A stretch of DNA of 64,000 nt from Cryobacterium sp. Y11 (GTDB taxonomy: Bacteria; Actinomycetota; Actinomycetes; Actinomycetales; Microbacteriaceae). The first letter of the stretch is position 1. Every line of letters starts with the position of its first letter. The DNA lies in the NCBI RefSeq assembly GCF_002929535.1, contig NZ_PJJO01000057.1:222016-286015 (forward strand). Reading direction: 5' to 3'. The notes under the pieces are model-generated. The model ran no database searches. It had not been told where the DNA came from and worked only from the letters and a program-made list of their open reading frames with translations. Shown one piece after another: positions 16,377 to 25,756 of this stretch. Both the position numbers and the translations under genes were made by a program.

Positions 16377-17465
16377 ATGATTGATTTCTCCCCCCAACCC
16401 GTGCAGCTTCTCTCGCTTGACGGCGAGCGGATGCCCCACGGCGATTTCGATAAGTGGGTCGAAGATCTCGATGGGCCGGCCCTCCTCGCCCTGTACCGCG
16501 ACATGGTCGTGGTGCGCCGCATCGATACCGAGGCGACCGCCCTGCAACGCCAGGGTGAACTCGGCCTTTGGCCGCCGTTGCTCGGTCAGGAAGCCGCCCA
16601 GATCGGTTCGGCCCGCGCCCTGCGCAGCGACGATTTCATCTTTCCGAGCTACCGCGAGAACGCGGTGGCCTACTGTCGCGGCGTGAACCTGACCGACATC
16701 GTCAAGGTCTGGCGGGGCAACGCCCAGTCCGGCTGGGACCCGTACACGGTCAACATGGCGACTCCGGCGATCATCATCGGCGCGCAGACCCTGCACGCCA
16801 CCGGCTGGGCGCTCGGTGCCCAGCGCGACGAGGTGGATTCCGTTGCCTTCACCTATTTCGGCGACGGAGCCACGAGTCAGGGCGACGTTAACGAGGCCAT
16901 GGTCTTCGCGGCGAGCTTCCAGGCCCCGGTCGTGTTCTTCTGCCAGAACAACCAGTGGGCCATCTCCGAGCCGGTCGGGGTGCAGGCGCACCGCAATATC
17001 GCCGACCGGGCACCGGGCTTTGGCATTCCGAGTCTGCGCGTCGATGGCAACGACGTCATCGCGGTGATGGCGGCGACCCGCATGGCCCTCGACCGGGCCC
17101 GCACCGGCGATGGACCCACGTTTATCGAGGCCGTCACCTACCGAATGGGTCCGCACACCACAGCGGATGACCCCACCCGCTACCGCGATCCGGCCGAACT
17201 CGCCGAGTGGAAGACCCGCGACCCCCTGCTGCGGCTGCACCGGCTACTCACCTACCTCGGTGAAATCACCCCCGAGGTCGAAGCCGACACCCAGGCCAGA
17301 GCCGATGCCGCTGCCGCTGAGTTGCGGGTCGGCTGCATTGGCCTCCCAGACCCCGAGCCGCTCAGCGTTTTTGACCACGTTTATGCGACCCCGAACGCGA
17401 CCCTCGAGCGCCAGCGCACCGACTACGCCGACTATCTGACGAGCTTCGGCAACGGAAAAGAGTGA
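16377..17465 (+). CDS. bkdA: 2-oxoacid dehydrogenase E1 alpha subunit (branched-chain type)
   Basis: A 362-residue thiamine diphosphate-dependent E1 alpha. GDGATSQGDVNEAMVFAASF followed by NNQWAIS is the ThDP/Mg-binding motif (GDG...NN), and YRMGPHTTADDPTRYR is the phosphorylation-loop region of the family. GGAG at 16367-16370 precedes the ATG at 16377. With E1 beta and E2 overlapping downstream, a divergent Lrp regulator and the nearby leucine-degradation genes, branched-chain oxoacids are the likely substrates rather than pyruvate. The equivalent M. tuberculosis genes are Rv2497c-Rv2495c. No E3 gene is adjacent, so E3 must come from elsewhere. Confidence 0.88.
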   Translation: MIDFSPQPVQLLSLDGERMPHGDFDKWVEDLDGPALLALYRDMVVVRRIDTEATALQRQGELGLWPPLLGQEAAQIGSARALRSDDFIFPSYRENAVAYCRGVNLTDIVKVWRGNAQSGWDPYTVNMATPAIIIGAQTLHATGWALGAQRDEVDSVAFTYFGDGATSQGDVNEAMVFAASFQAPVVFFCQNNQWAISEPVGVQAHRNIADRAPGFGIPSLRVDGNDVIAVMAATRMALDRARTGDGPTFIEAVTYRMGPHTTADDPTRYRDPAELAEWKTRDPLLRLHRLLTYLGEITPEVEADTQARADAAAAELRVGCIGLPDPEPLSVFDHVYATPNATLERQRTDYADYLTSFGNGKE

Positions 17466-18523
17466 TGACCATGACTACCCTGATGACCCCCTCAACCATG
17501 GCGACGCTTCCCGGCCTGACAGCGCCGGCCCCCACCCCCCTGACCGAGACCAAAACCCTGACGCTGGGCAAGGCCATCAACGAGGGGCTTCGTCAGGCCA
17601 TGCTCGACGACCCCAAGGTCGTACTGCTCGGCGAAGACATCGGAGCCCTCGGCGGTGTCTTTCGCGTCACGAGCGACCTGCTCGCCCAGTTCGGCGCTCG
17701 CCGCGTGATCGACACACCGCTGGCCGAATCCGGCATCATCGGCACCGCCGTGGGCCTGGCCTACCGCGGCTACCGCCCGGTCTGCGAAATTCAGTTCGAC
17801 GGCTTCATCTTTCCCGGCTTCGACCAGATCGTCAGCCAGGTCGCTAAATTTCATTACCGCACCCAGGGCGCCGTGCGCATGCCGATCACCGTTCGGGTGC
17901 CGTTCGGCGGCGGCATCGGCGCGGCCGAACACCACTCCGAATCGCCAGAGGCCTACTTCAGCCACACCTCTGGCCTGCGCGTGATCGCCGTTTCCAATGC
18001 CCAGGATGCCTACAGCCTCATTCGGCAGGCCATCGCCAGCGACGACCCGGTGCTCTACTTCGAACCCAAGCGCCGATATCACGTCAAGGGCGAGGTCGTG
18101 CCAGAGCTGGGCGCTCCGATGGAGCAGGCCGTCATTGTGACTCCGGGAACGGATGTTACGCTCCTCACCTATGGCGCGCTCGTGTCGACCGCGAAGGATG
18201 CGGCGCTCGCCGCTTTCGATGAGGGCGTATCGATCGAAGTCATTGACCTGCGCTCACTGTCACCGGTGGATTATGCGGTGGTGGAGGCATCCGTTCGTAA
18301 AACCGGGCGCCTCGTTGTGACCCATGAGGCGGCCCGGTCGGGCGGGCTCGGCGGCGAGATTATCGCGACCGTCACCGAGCGCTGCTTCAGCTTTCTGGAA
18401 TCTGCGCCGGTGCGGGTGACCGGCTTCGACGTGCCCTATCCGCCGGCCAAGCTCGAAAGTCACCACCTGCCCGATCTTGACCGCATTCTCGACGGCGTCG
18501 ACCGGGTCATGGGGCGACGATGA
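17465..18523 (+). CDS. bkdB: 2-oxoacid dehydrogenase E1 beta subunit (branched-chain type)
   Basis: A 352-residue E1 beta, partner of E1 alpha in the alpha2-beta2 decarboxylase. LGEDIGALGGVFRVTSDLLAQFG and RVIDTPLAESGIIGTAVGLA are the classical N-terminal motifs; FGGGIGAAEHHSESPEAYF carries active-site histidines. The ATG at 17465 shares its A with the stop of E1 alpha (TGATG). The first 25 residues (Thr/Pro-rich, up to LTETKTLTLGKAINEGL) are longer than usual. The stop overlaps the E2 start by ATGA, so the three subunits are translationally coupled. Confidence 0.9.
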   Translation: MTMTTLMTPSTMATLPGLTAPAPTPLTETKTLTLGKAINEGLRQAMLDDPKVVLLGEDIGALGGVFRVTSDLLAQFGARRVIDTPLAESGIIGTAVGLAYRGYRPVCEIQFDGFIFPGFDQIVSQVAKFHYRTQGAVRMPITVRVPFGGGIGAAEHHSESPEAYFSHTSGLRVIAVSNAQDAYSLIRQAIASDDPVLYFEPKRRYHVKGEVVPELGAPMEQAVIVTPGTDVTLLTYGALVSTAKDAALAAFDEGVSIEVIDLRSLSPVDYAVVEASVRKTGRLVVTHEAARSGGLGGEIIATVTERCFSFLESAPVRVTGFDVPYPPAKLESHHLPDLDRILDGVDRVMGRR

Positions 18524-19968
18524 TCAAGGTGTTCAAGCTGCCTGACCTCGGTGAGGGGCTCACCGAGAGTGAGATTGTGGCCTGGCTGGTCGCGCCGGGT
18601 GACGAGGTCACGCTCAACCAGCACATTGCCGACGTCGAAACGGCCAAGGCCGTGGTCGAGCTGCCGAGCCCGTTTGCCGGAGTGGTGAGCGTGCTGCACC
18701 AGCCGGCCGGTGTGGTCGTGCACGTCGGTGAACCAATTGTCAGCTTCGATATCGGCGGCGACGCCGACACCCTCGATGCCGGTGCAGATGCCGGTGCAGT
18801 GGATGCTGCGGCCCAGGCTCCAGCTCCAGCTCCGGTCCCGGCCGCCGCCTCGGTCCCGGCCGCAGCCACCGCGCCAGCAGAGAAGCGCGAGGCTAACCTG
18901 GTCGGCTACGGCCCCGCCGTCGAACGCGGCGGCCACCCCCAGCGCCGACTACGCCCCGGTGTAGGCCCGTTGGGCGCCGCCGAATCGGCCGCTTCGACAC
19001 AGACTGTCGTCGCTGGTGTCGACCAGGTGACGCCGGCCGCGGCATCCGCCGGACAGCCTGCCGCGGCATCCGTTGCGGAGCGCCCGCGCTCGACACCGCC
19101 GGTGCGCGCCCTGGCCCGCGACCTCGGTATCGACCTCAGGACCGTAACCGGAACGGGGCGTGACGGCCTGATCACGCGGGACGACGTGAGCGCTCACCTG
19201 ACCCAGTCCGTGCCGGCCACCGGTCTTCCCGCGACGGCGCCCGACCGATCCGGGCCCGAAGCGTTCGAGCGCGAGACTCGTTCGCCGATCAAGAGCCTGC
19301 GCAAACTCACGGCCAAGGCCATGGTGCAGAGCGCGTTCACGGCGCCGCACGTGACCGAGTTTCTCACCATCGACGTCACACCGACCGTGGAACTGCTCGA
19401 CTCGCTTCGCGCCGACCGGGCGTTTGCTGACGCCGGCATCGGAATCCTGGCCGTTGTAGCCAAGGCGCTCTGCCTGGCCGTTGGCCGCACCCCCGCGGTG
19501 AACACCCGCTGGGACGAACCCGCCGGCGAAATCGTGCAGTTCCACGACGTCAATCTCGGAATCGCTGCGGCGACCCCGCGTGGACTACTGGTACCCAACA
19601 TCGTCGACGCCGACCGGCTCGACTTGCGCGGCCTCGCCGCGGCGATCGCCGAACTCACCACGGCGGCCAGGGCCGGCACTACGGCGCCGGCCGCGCTGTC
19701 GGGCGGCACGGTCACCATCACAAACATCGGGGTGTTCGGCATCGACGCCGGCACACCCATATTGAACCCGGGGGAGGCGGCGATCCTGGCGATGGGCGCC
19801 ATCCGTTTGCGGCCGTGGGAGTATCGCGGCACGGTCGCCCTGCGCAAGGTACTCACGCTCAGCCTGTCGTTCGATCACCGTCTGGTCGACGGTGAGCAGG
19901 GCTCGCGCTTTCTCGCCGACATCGGCACCATCCTCGCCGACCCAGCCCGTGTCCTCACCATGGTGTAG
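18520..19968 (+). CDS. bkdC: 2-oxoacid dehydrogenase E2 (dihydrolipoyl acyltransferase)
   Basis: A 482-residue E2. Residues 1-80 form one lipoyl domain with the lipoylated lysine in VETAKAVVE; an Ala/Pro linker follows; about 190-225 is the peripheral subunit-binding domain (TPPVRALARDLGIDLRTVTGTGRDGLITRDDV); the rest is the catalytic acyltransferase domain with SLSFDHRLVDGEQG holding the active-site His and Asp. The linker around residues 125-160 (NLVGYGPAVERGGHPQRRLRPG) is a charged segment typical of actinobacterial branched-chain E2 proteins. It is the last gene of the bkd operon. Confidence 0.9.
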   Translation: MIKVFKLPDLGEGLTESEIVAWLVAPGDEVTLNQHIADVETAKAVVELPSPFAGVVSVLHQPAGVVVHVGEPIVSFDIGGDADTLDAGADAGAVDAAAQAPAPAPVPAAASVPAAATAPAEKREANLVGYGPAVERGGHPQRRLRPGVGPLGAAESAASTQTVVAGVDQVTPAAASAGQPAAASVAERPRSTPPVRALARDLGIDLRTVTGTGRDGLITRDDVSAHLTQSVPATGLPATAPDRSGPEAFERETRSPIKSLRKLTAKAMVQSAFTAPHVTEFLTIDVTPTVELLDSLRADRAFADAGIGILAVVAKALCLAVGRTPAVNTRWDEPAGEIVQFHDVNLGIAAATPRGLLVPNIVDADRLDLRGLAAAIAELTTAARAGTTAPAALSGGTVTITNIGVFGIDAGTPILNPGEAAILAMGAIRLRPWEYRGTVALRKVLTLSLSFDHRLVDGEQGSRFLADIGTILADPARVLTMV

Positions 19969-20002
19969 CGCCCGCCCGATCCGCCCTTACCCCCGCCCGC
20001 GG

Positions 20003-20085
20003 TGGCTAAATCAGGAAATCCGGCCAAAATTTGGCTCGACGTGCGATTCTCGGATGGTTAGCCGACGATTTTCCTGAATTGGCCA
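20003..20085. repeat. Imperfect inverted repeat, arms of 18-19 bp
   Basis: Left arm TGGCTAAATCAGGAAATC (20003-20020) pairs with GATTTTCCTGAATTGGCCA (20067-20085): all but about three positions match, with one extra A. The arms enclose 46 bases. Confidence 0.7.
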
Positions 20086-20150
20086 CACGGCGGACCGGCA
20101 TTTCTGCCTTCATCTCCTGCACCAGTTGTTCATACCCACCTCGTGGCGCA

Positions 20151-20236
20151 TAACTCCTGCAATTTGTAACAGTGCCCGCAAAGTTCCGCGGAATTCCGGG
20201 GCTGGCAAATTTCGAACCGGCTGATTGCAGGAGTTA
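20151..20236. repeat. Perfect 13-bp inverted repeat
   Basis: TAACTCCTGCAAT (20151-20163) and ATTGCAGGAGTTA (20224-20236) are exact reverse complements separated by 60 bases that hold further small palindromes. No U-run follows. The structure looks like a small non-autonomous or REP-type element. Confidence 0.75.
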
Positions 20237-20287
20237 GGCACCGGGTGGGCGGTTGACCGGGGTGGTGAGGCGTAGCAGAGTGGACGC

Positions 20288-20950
20288 ATGGACGCTCATG
20301 GAGCACTTCTGGCCCCCTTCACGACAAAGAAACAGTTGACCGGCACCGCTTTCGTGCACCTAGACGGATGCCTGCATGCCAATTTTCGCACCCAGGACTT
20401 CGCTTCTGCCCTCGAACTGGTCAACCGGGTCGGTGAGGTGGCCGAGCAGATGAGCCACCACCCCGACGTGCGCCTCGGCTACGGCACGGTCTGGTTCACC
20501 CTCACTTCGCACGACGCGGGGGGAGTGACCAGTCGCGACCTCGACCTCGCCGCTCGGGTGCAGCAAATCGCCGACACCCTGGGCGCCACGACGGGCGATC
20601 AACAGCCGACCCGATATGACATCGCGATCGATTGCACCGATGCGGATGCCGTGCGCCCATTTTGGCGGGTCGGGCTCGGCTATGCCGAGGTTGCCGGCGA
20701 CGACGGGATCGAGCTGGTCGACCCCCGCGGCCTCGCCCCCAAGGTCTGGTTTCAGAATATGGAAATCGCCCGCACTGACCGCAACCGCATCCACATCGAC
20801 GTCTACGTGCCGAGCGACGATGCCGAAGACCGGGTCGCGGCCGTGCTCGAGGCCGGTGGCGTGGTGCTCGCCGACGAGCACGCACCCGACTGGTGGGTGC
20901 TCGCCGACGTCGAGGGCAACGAGCTCTGCGTCTGCACCGCCGCGTTTTGA
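20288..20950 (+). CDS. Pterin-4a-carbinolamine dehydratase fused to a VOC/glyoxalase-like domain
   Basis: A 220-residue two-domain protein. Residues 1-100 are a 4a-hydroxytetrahydrobiopterin dehydratase domain: the signature EQMSHHPDVRLGYGTVWFTLTSHDAGGVT keeps the HHP and the Thr/Ser-His residues of the active site. Residues about 108-220 form a glyoxalase/VOC-like domain (DAVRPFWRVGLGY ... NRIHIDVYV ... WVLADVEGNELCVC). The fusion is seen in other actinobacteria. No aromatic amino acid hydroxylase is near, so the pterin role is open. The gene stands alone between repeat-rich DNA and a decayed toxin-antitoxin locus. Confidence 0.85.
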   Translation: MDAHGALLAPFTTKKQLTGTAFVHLDGCLHANFRTQDFASALELVNRVGEVAEQMSHHPDVRLGYGTVWFTLTSHDAGGVTSRDLDLAARVQQIADTLGATTGDQQPTRYDIAIDCTDADAVRPFWRVGLGYAEVAGDDGIELVDPRGLAPKVWFQNMEIARTDRNRIHIDVYVPSDDAEDRVAAVLEAGGVVLADEHAPDWWVLADVEGNELCVCTAAF

Positions 20951-21026
20951 TCGGTAGGGCACCCGATCATGAACCCTGGCCAACAGTTGATTGAACTGTC
21001 CTGCTCAATCGGATAATTATGATGCC

Positions 21027-21280
21027 ATGCACATCGTGACGACAACCGAAGCGAGTCGCTCCTGCGCTGCGCTTCGCTTCGCAGCGAGGCCGAGCGCGGT
21101 GAGACCGTGATCATCACTCGCGGCGGTCGTCGAATCGCGACCATCGGGCCGGCACTGTGAGTAACGGTGCCCAGTTCATCGTGCTGATGGCCTCAGGCGC
21201 AATTGATGAGGACTTTGCTGCCGAGGTGCGGGCGGCGCGATGCCGTCATGAGCGAGGAGCCACCGTGGCTCGACGATTGA
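21027..21280 (+). pseudogene. Decayed Phd/YefM-type antitoxin gene
   Basis: Pieces of one antitoxin survive in three frames: MHIVTTTEASR from the ATG at 21027; then, after a shift near 21057, AERGETVIITRGGRRIATIGPA; then, from about 21157, NGAQFIVLMASGAIDEDFAAEV; and finally, after another shift near 21240, DAVMSEEPPWLDD with its TGA at 21278-21280. The order and the overlap with a VapC-like start are those of an intact phd-vapC pair, so this is a broken gene and not chance. At least three indels separate the pieces. Confidence 0.75.
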
Positions 21281-21375
21281 TCGTCGACACGGGCATTCTG
21301 GTCGCGGCGGAACGCGGAGGGGAGTACGTTCTCAAGCTGCCCTCAGAAGATGACGACCTGGTCACGATGCACTGG
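21265..21375 (+). pseudogene. Truncated VapC-type PIN toxin
   Basis: A GTG at 21265, overlapping the end of the antitoxin remnant, opens VARRLIVDTGILVAAERGG, the N-terminal strand of a PIN-domain RNase with its first acidic metal ligand (Asp in VDTG). SEDDDLV follows after a short non-matching part. Beyond about base 21366 the PIN sequence is lost and the tail of the convergent TetR gene begins. Roughly a quarter of a normal 130-residue toxin remains, so it cannot be active. Confidence 0.7.
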
Positions 21376-21978
21376 TCACCTCGGGCTGGCCGGGGTCAGC
21401 GCCGCAAGTGCCATCTCGGTCAGCAGTCGGCGCACGTCGGTAGGCAGCGTCACAACCGCGCTGTACGGTGTGGAGTTGATCAGCCCGAACGTTGCATGGG
21501 CGCGCAGGCGCAACTGTGCGGTTTCGACTGCAGGGTGCACCCGGTGCAACACGTCGACCCAGAGTTCCACGTATTCGCGCTGTAGTACCCGCACCCGGTG
21601 TCGGTCGGCCTCGGCGAGGCTGTCGAGGTCGCGGTCCTGCACGCGGATGACATCGGGGTTCGACAGTGCGAAGTCCACGTGAAAGCCGATGAGTGTGGTG
21701 AGCGCGCTGTCGGCATCCGCTGCCAGGGACATCACGTCTTGGCCGCCACGAAACAGGTCATCGCTGACACCAACCAGGAGCGCGGCGAGCACGGCCTGCT
21801 TTCCGCTGAAGTGGCGGTAGACGGCCGGCCCGCTCACTCCGACGGCAGCGCCGAGGTCTTCAATGGAGACGCCGTTGAATCCCGACTGGGCGAAGAGCGT
21901 GGCAGCGGCGGTGAGTAGGGCCGAACGACGATCCGCCTTGGCCTGGCTGCGCGGCGTGGCTTCGGTCGGTGAGCTCAT
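21376..21978 (-). CDS. TetR-family repressor of the leucine-catabolism operon
   Basis: A 200-residue TetR regulator. HTH: LLTAAATLFAQSGFNGVSIEDLGAAVGVSGPAVYRHFSGKQAVLAAL; the C-terminal part is a helical ligand-binding and dimerisation domain. It is divergent from the acyl-CoA carboxylase operon with 113 bases between, and that space holds two matching palindromes. The M. tuberculosis counterpart by position and neighbours is Rv2506, next to accD1-accA1-fadE19. An acyl-CoA intermediate is the likely ligand, by analogy. Confidence 0.88.
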   Translation of the reverse strand: MSSPTEATPRSQAKADRRSALLTAAATLFAQSGFNGVSIEDLGAAVGVSGPAVYRHFSGKQAVLAALLVGVSDDLFRGGQDVMSLAADADSALTTLIGFHVDFALSNPDVIRVQDRDLDSLAEADRHRVRVLQREYVELWVDVLHRVHPAVETAQLRLRAHATFGLINSTPYSAVVTLPTDVRRLLTEMALAALTPASPR

Positions 21979-21999
21979 GCGAGCCTTTCAACTAGACAT

Positions 22000-22024
22000 T
22001 TCAGTTAGTTCTGGCTAACCTGAA
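22000..22024. promoter_or_regulatory. Imperfect TetR operator
   Basis: TTCAGTTAG on the left and CTAACCTGAA on the right form an imperfect inverted repeat sharing the half-site of the stronger palindrome three bases downstream, 22 bases from the TetR start. Confidence 0.6.
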
Positions 22025-22027
22025 TTT

Positions 22028-22047
22028 CAGTTAGTAAACACTAACTG
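22028..22047. promoter_or_regulatory. Perfect 20-bp TetR operator
   Basis: CAGTTAGT-AAAC-ACTAACTG: exact 8-bp inverted repeat with a 4-base spacer, between the divergent TetR and carboxylase genes. With the imperfect site beside it, this is the most probable binding site of the repressor on both promoters. Confidence 0.8.
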
Positions 22048-22091
22048 TAGTTGATGCCGGGCCCTCCGGCCTCACCAATGGGAAGATGTCG

Positions 22092-23699
22092 ATGGAGACA
22101 CTCGTGAGTCAGCTCGACTCCTCTGCTCAGGCGTTCCAGACCAACGACCACGCTCAGCGGCAGCTCGTGGCCGACCTGAAGCAGCGCCTCGCCACGGCCG
22201 CTTTGGGTGGCCCGGAGAAGTCTCGTCAGCGCCACCTCGCCCGCGGCAAGCTGCTGCCGCGCGAGCGCATCGACCAGTTGCTCGATGAGGGCAGCCCATT
22301 TCTTGAGATCGCGCCGCTCGCTGCGACTGGCCTGTACAACGACGACAGCCCCGGAGCTGGCCTCATCGCCGGCATCGGTCTCGTGCACGGCCGCTACGTA
22401 CTGGTGATCTCCAACGACGCCACCGTCAAGGGCGGCACCTACTACCCGATGACGGTGAAAAAGCACCTGCGAGCCCAGGAAATCGCCCTCGAGAACCGGC
22501 TGCTGTGCGTCTATCTGGTCGACTCCGGTGGAGCGTTCCTGCCCCTGCAAGATGAGGTCTTCCCCGACCGCGACCACTTCGGCCGCATCTTCTACAACCA
22601 GGCACGGATGTCCGCGGCCAAGATTCCGCAGATCGCCGCGGTGCTCGGTTCGTGCACCGCCGGTGGCGCCTACGTGCCAGCGATGAGCGACGAGACCGTG
22701 ATCGTGCGCGGTCAGGGCACCATTTTTCTCGGCGGCCCGCCGCTCGTGAAGGCAGCGATCGGCGAGATCGTCACCGCGGAGGAGCTCGGCGGCGGAGACC
22801 TGCACGCCCGCGTCTCCGGCGTCACCGACCACCTCGCCGACAACGACGAGCATGCCCTGCAAATCGTGCGCGACATCGTCTCGACCCTGCCGCGCGCCCA
22901 GGCCCCGGCCTGGGATGTGATCCCCACCGTCGCCCCGGTCGCCGACGAGTGCGAACTCTACGGAGCTGTCCCAGTCGACGTGCAGGGCCAGTACGACGTG
23001 CACGAGGTGATCGCGCGCATCGTCGACCGAAGCGAATTCCACGAATTCAAGCGTGAGTATGCCACCACGCTCGTGACCGGATTCGCTCACATCCACGGCC
23101 ATCCGGTGGGTATCGTCGCCAACAATGGCATCCTGTTCGCCGAGTCTGCGCAGAAGGGCGCGCATTTCATCGAGCTCTGCGACCAGCGGGGTATTCCGCT
23201 GATCTTCCTGCAGAACATCTCCGGGTTCATGGTGGGCAAGAACGCTGAGGCCGGCGGCATTGCCAAGCACGGCGCCAAAATGGTCACCGCCGTCGCGACG
23301 TCCCGCGTGCCCAAACTCACCGTCGTCATCGGCGGCTCCTTCGGCGCCGGCAACTACTCCATGTGCGGCCGGGCGTACTCGCCGCGCTTCCTCTGGATGT
23401 GGCCCGGCAGCCGAATCTCCGTGATGGGCGGCCCGCAAGCATCGTCCGTGCTGGCGACCGTGAAACGCGAACAGATCGAGGGTGGCGGTGACGAGTGGTC
23501 GGCCGAGGCCGAGGCCGCGTTCAAGGAGCCGATCCTGGAAAAGTACGAGACCCAGGGCGGCCCGTACTACTCGACCGCCCGGCTCTGGGACGACGGCGTC
23601 ATTGACCCCGCCGACACCCGCACGGTCCTGGGCCTCGCGCTGTCCGTCTGCGCCAGCGCGCCGCTTGGCGAGTCCGCCTTCGGCCTCTTTCGAATGTGA
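22092..23699 (+). CDS. accD1: Acyl-CoA carboxylase beta subunit, probable methylcrotonyl-CoA carboxylase
   Basis: A 535-residue carboxyltransferase that moves CO2 from carboxybiotin to an acyl-CoA. The ATG at 22092 has GGGAAG six bases before it; an ATG two codons earlier sits too close to it. Motifs of the methylcrotonyl-CoA type are clear: [44 protein letters not shown], and [19 protein letters not shown]. The operon (carboxylase alpha, acyl-CoA dehydrogenase, MaoC, CitE) supports 3-methylcrotonyl-CoA, the leucine intermediate, as substrate. Confidence 0.92.
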   Translation: METLVSQLDSSAQAFQTNDHAQRQLVADLKQRLATAALGGPEKSRQRHLARGKLLPRERIDQLLDEGSPFLEIAPLAATGLYNDDSPGAGLIAGIGLVHGRYVLVISNDATVKGGTYYPMTVKKHLRAQEIALENRLLCVYLVDSGGAFLPLQDEVFPDRDHFGRIFYNQARMSAAKIPQIAAVLGSCTAGGAYVPAMSDETVIVRGQGTIFLGGPPLVKAAIGEIVTAEELGGGDLHARVSGVTDHLADNDEHALQIVRDIVSTLPRAQAPAWDVIPTVAPVADECELYGAVPVDVQGQYDVHEVIARIVDRSEFHEFKREYATTLVTGFAHIHGHPVGIVANNGILFAESAQKGAHFIELCDQRGIPLIFLQNISGFMVGKNAEAGGIAKHGAKMVTAVATSRVPKLTVVIGGSFGAGNYSMCGRAYSPRFLWMWPGSRISVMGGPQASSVLATVKREQIEGGGDEWSAEAEAAFKEPILEKYETQGGPYYSTARLWDDGVIDPADTRTVLGLALSVCASAPLGESAFGLFRM

Positions 23700-25756
23700 G
23701 TGACACCGTGCTTTTTGACACCGTCCTGGTCGCCAATCGCGGCGAAATCGCCTGCCGCATCATCCGCACGCTGCGTGACCGGGGCATCCGCTCCATTGCC
23801 GTCTACAGCGACGCCGACGTTCACGCTCGTCATGTGTCGCTAGCGGATGCCGCGGTGCGCCTCGGCGGCGCCGCCCCGGCCGACAGCTACCTCAACGCCC
23901 CAGCCGTTTTGGCCGCTGCGGCCCGAACCGGCGCGCAGGCAATCCACCCCGGCTACGGTTTCCTGAGCGAGAACCAGGCCTTTGCGCAGGCCTGCGCGGC
24001 GGCCGGGATCGTGTTCATCGGGCCAAGCGTGCACGCGCTGGCCGTGATGGGCGACAAGATCCGCTCGAAGAACCATGTGGCCGGCTACGGGGTGCCGATC
24101 ATTCCAGGCGTTGCGCAGCCGGGCCTTAGCAACGCGCAACTCATCGAGGCAGCCGTCGACGTTGGCTACCCGATGCTGATCAAGCCTTCAGCTGGCGGCG
24201 GCGGCAAGGGCATGCACGTGGTGGAACGGGCTGAAGACCTGCCGGCCACCCTCGAAACCGCACGGCGGGTGGCGCTCGGCGCGTTCGGCGACGACACCCT
24301 GCTGCTCGAACGCCTCGTGGCGACCCCGCGGCATATCGAGGTGCAGGTGCTCGCCGACAACCACGGCGCCGTCATCCACCTCGGCGAGCGTGAGTGCTCG
24401 TTGCAGCGACGGCACCAGAAGGTGATCGAGGAGGCGCCCTCGCCCCTGCTCGACGAGGCTGTCCGGGCGCGCATCGGCGAGGCGGCCTGTGCCGCCGCCC
24501 GCAGCGTGGGCTACAGCGGCGTCGGCACGGTGGAATTTCTGGTAGCCGCGGCCGCGCCAGACGACTTCTTCTTTATGGAGATGAACACGCGCCTGCAGGT
24601 AGAACACCCGGTCACCGAGATGGTCACCGGCCTCGACCTCGTTGACTGGCAGCTGCGCATCGCAGCGGGGGAGCCGCTCACGATCAAACAATCAGACATA
24701 TGCCTTACCGGGCATGCGATCGAAGCGCGGGTATACGCCGAGAACCCCGCGCGCGGATTCCTGCCGACCACTGGCACCGTTCTGCAGTTGCACGAGGCCA
24801 CCGGCGAGGGCGTGCGGGTCGACAGTTCGCTGGCCCCGGGTCTCACCATCGCCTCGCACTACGACCCGATGCTCGCCAAGGTAATCGCCTGGGCTCCCAC
24901 CCGTCTCGAGGCACTCAGCCGACTCGACCGGGCGCTCGCCGACACCGTCGTGCTCGGCGTGCACACCAATATCGAGTACCTGCGGCTTCTGTTGGCGGAT
25001 GCCGACGTGCGCGCCGGTCGCCTCGACACCGGCCTGATTGAGCGCAAGCTTCTGGGCCTCACGTTTCGCGGCGCCGACCAGCACCTGCTCGCGGCCGCTG
25101 CGCTGTTCCTGCACGGGCGTGCGGTAGCCCGGTCCGATCTAGCCGCGTCTCATCTGGCCGGCGGGAACGGCGTGTGGACGCGACCGAGCGGGTGGCGGAT
25201 CGGTTCACCGTTCCCGGTGCGGTACTCCCTGGGGGTGAGCGCGACCGAATTCGTCGACCTGCGGGTCGTCGGGGAGCCGGGGGCGGCATCCGTGTCGGTC
25301 GGTGACGGGCCCGCTGTGTCGGCTGGCCTAGCGCCGGTCGAAGGCCGCGCTGGCGCATTCAGCGTCGACTACGTCGGCGAGACCCGCGTGTTTGCCATCG
25401 AGCAGTCCGGGGCGCACGTACACATCGGCGCCGATGGCTTCTCCCTCGAGCTGCGGCACCGTTCCCGAGTTGAACAGCTCGCGGAACACCTCGAAGCCCC
25501 GAGCCGCGTGCCAGGGGCGGTCAGCCCCGACGTGCGCTCGCCAATGCCCGGCACCGTCATCGCCGTGCACGCCGCCACCGGCGACACCGTCACAGCTGGG
25601 CAAACCATCCTCGTGGTCGAGGCCATGAAGATGGAGCACAAACTCGTGGCCGCCACGGCGGGCCGCGTCACCGTGAATCTCAAGACCGGCGACCTCGTGG
25701 CCCTCGACCAGATCGTCGCTACCGTCACCATTACAGACAAGGAAGACCCAGAATGA
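23696..25756 (+). CDS. accA1: Acyl-CoA carboxylase alpha subunit (biotin carboxylase and biotin carrier)
   Basis: A 686-residue biotin-dependent carboxylase alpha chain. Order: biotin carboxylase N-domain ([14 protein letters not shown]), ATP-grasp with [11 protein letters not shown] and [18 protein letters not shown]-domain, a linker region, and a C-terminal biotin carrier domain with the biotinylated lysine in [11 protein letters not shown]. It starts with GTG overlapping the stop of accD1 (GTGA) and ends overlapping the next start (ATGA). Works with AccD1 as the 3-methylcrotonyl-CoA carboxylase. Confidence 0.93.
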   Translation: MSDTVLFDTVLVANRGEIACRIIRTLRDRGIRSIAVYSDADVHARHVSLADAAVRLGGAAPADSYLNAPAVLAAAARTGAQAIHPGYGFLSENQAFAQACAAAGIVFIGPSVHALAVMGDKIRSKNHVAGYGVPIIPGVAQPGLSNAQLIEAAVDVGYPMLIKPSAGGGGKGMHVVERAEDLPATLETARRVALGAFGDDTLLLERLVATPRHIEVQVLADNHGAVIHLGERECSLQRRHQKVIEEAPSPLLDEAVRARIGEAACAAARSVGYSGVGTVEFLVAAAAPDDFFFMEMNTRLQVEHPVTEMVTGLDLVDWQLRIAAGEPLTIKQSDICLTGHAIEARVYAENPARGFLPTTGTVLQLHEATGEGVRVDSSLAPGLTIASHYDPMLAKVIAWAPTRLEALSRLDRALADTVVLGVHTNIEYLRLLLADADVRAGRLDTGLIERKLLGLTFRGADQHLLAAAALFLHGRAVARSDLAASHLAGGNGVWTRPSGWRIGSPFPVRYSLGVSATEFVDLRVVGEPGAASVSVGDGPAVSAGLAPVEGRAGAFSVDYVGETRVFAIEQSGAHVHIGADGFSLELRHRSRVEQLAEHLEAPSRVPGAVSPDVRSPMPGTVIAVHAATGDTVTAGQTILVVEAMKMEHKLVAATAGRVTVNLKTGDLVALDQIVATVTITDKEDPE

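Larger units (their letters stand above)
19969..20287. other. Intergenic region with two large inverted repeats
   Basis: 319 bases between bkdC and the pterin dehydratase gene with no credible coding frame. It contains the imperfect inverted repeat at 20003-20085 and the perfect 13-bp inverted repeat at 20151-20236, listed separately. Confidence 0.7.

Noticed and set aside
21157..21585. A 142-codon plus-strand gene across the toxin-antitoxin remnant and the TetR gene
   Set aside because: Its first part is one fragment of the broken antitoxin, the rest is antisense to TetR.
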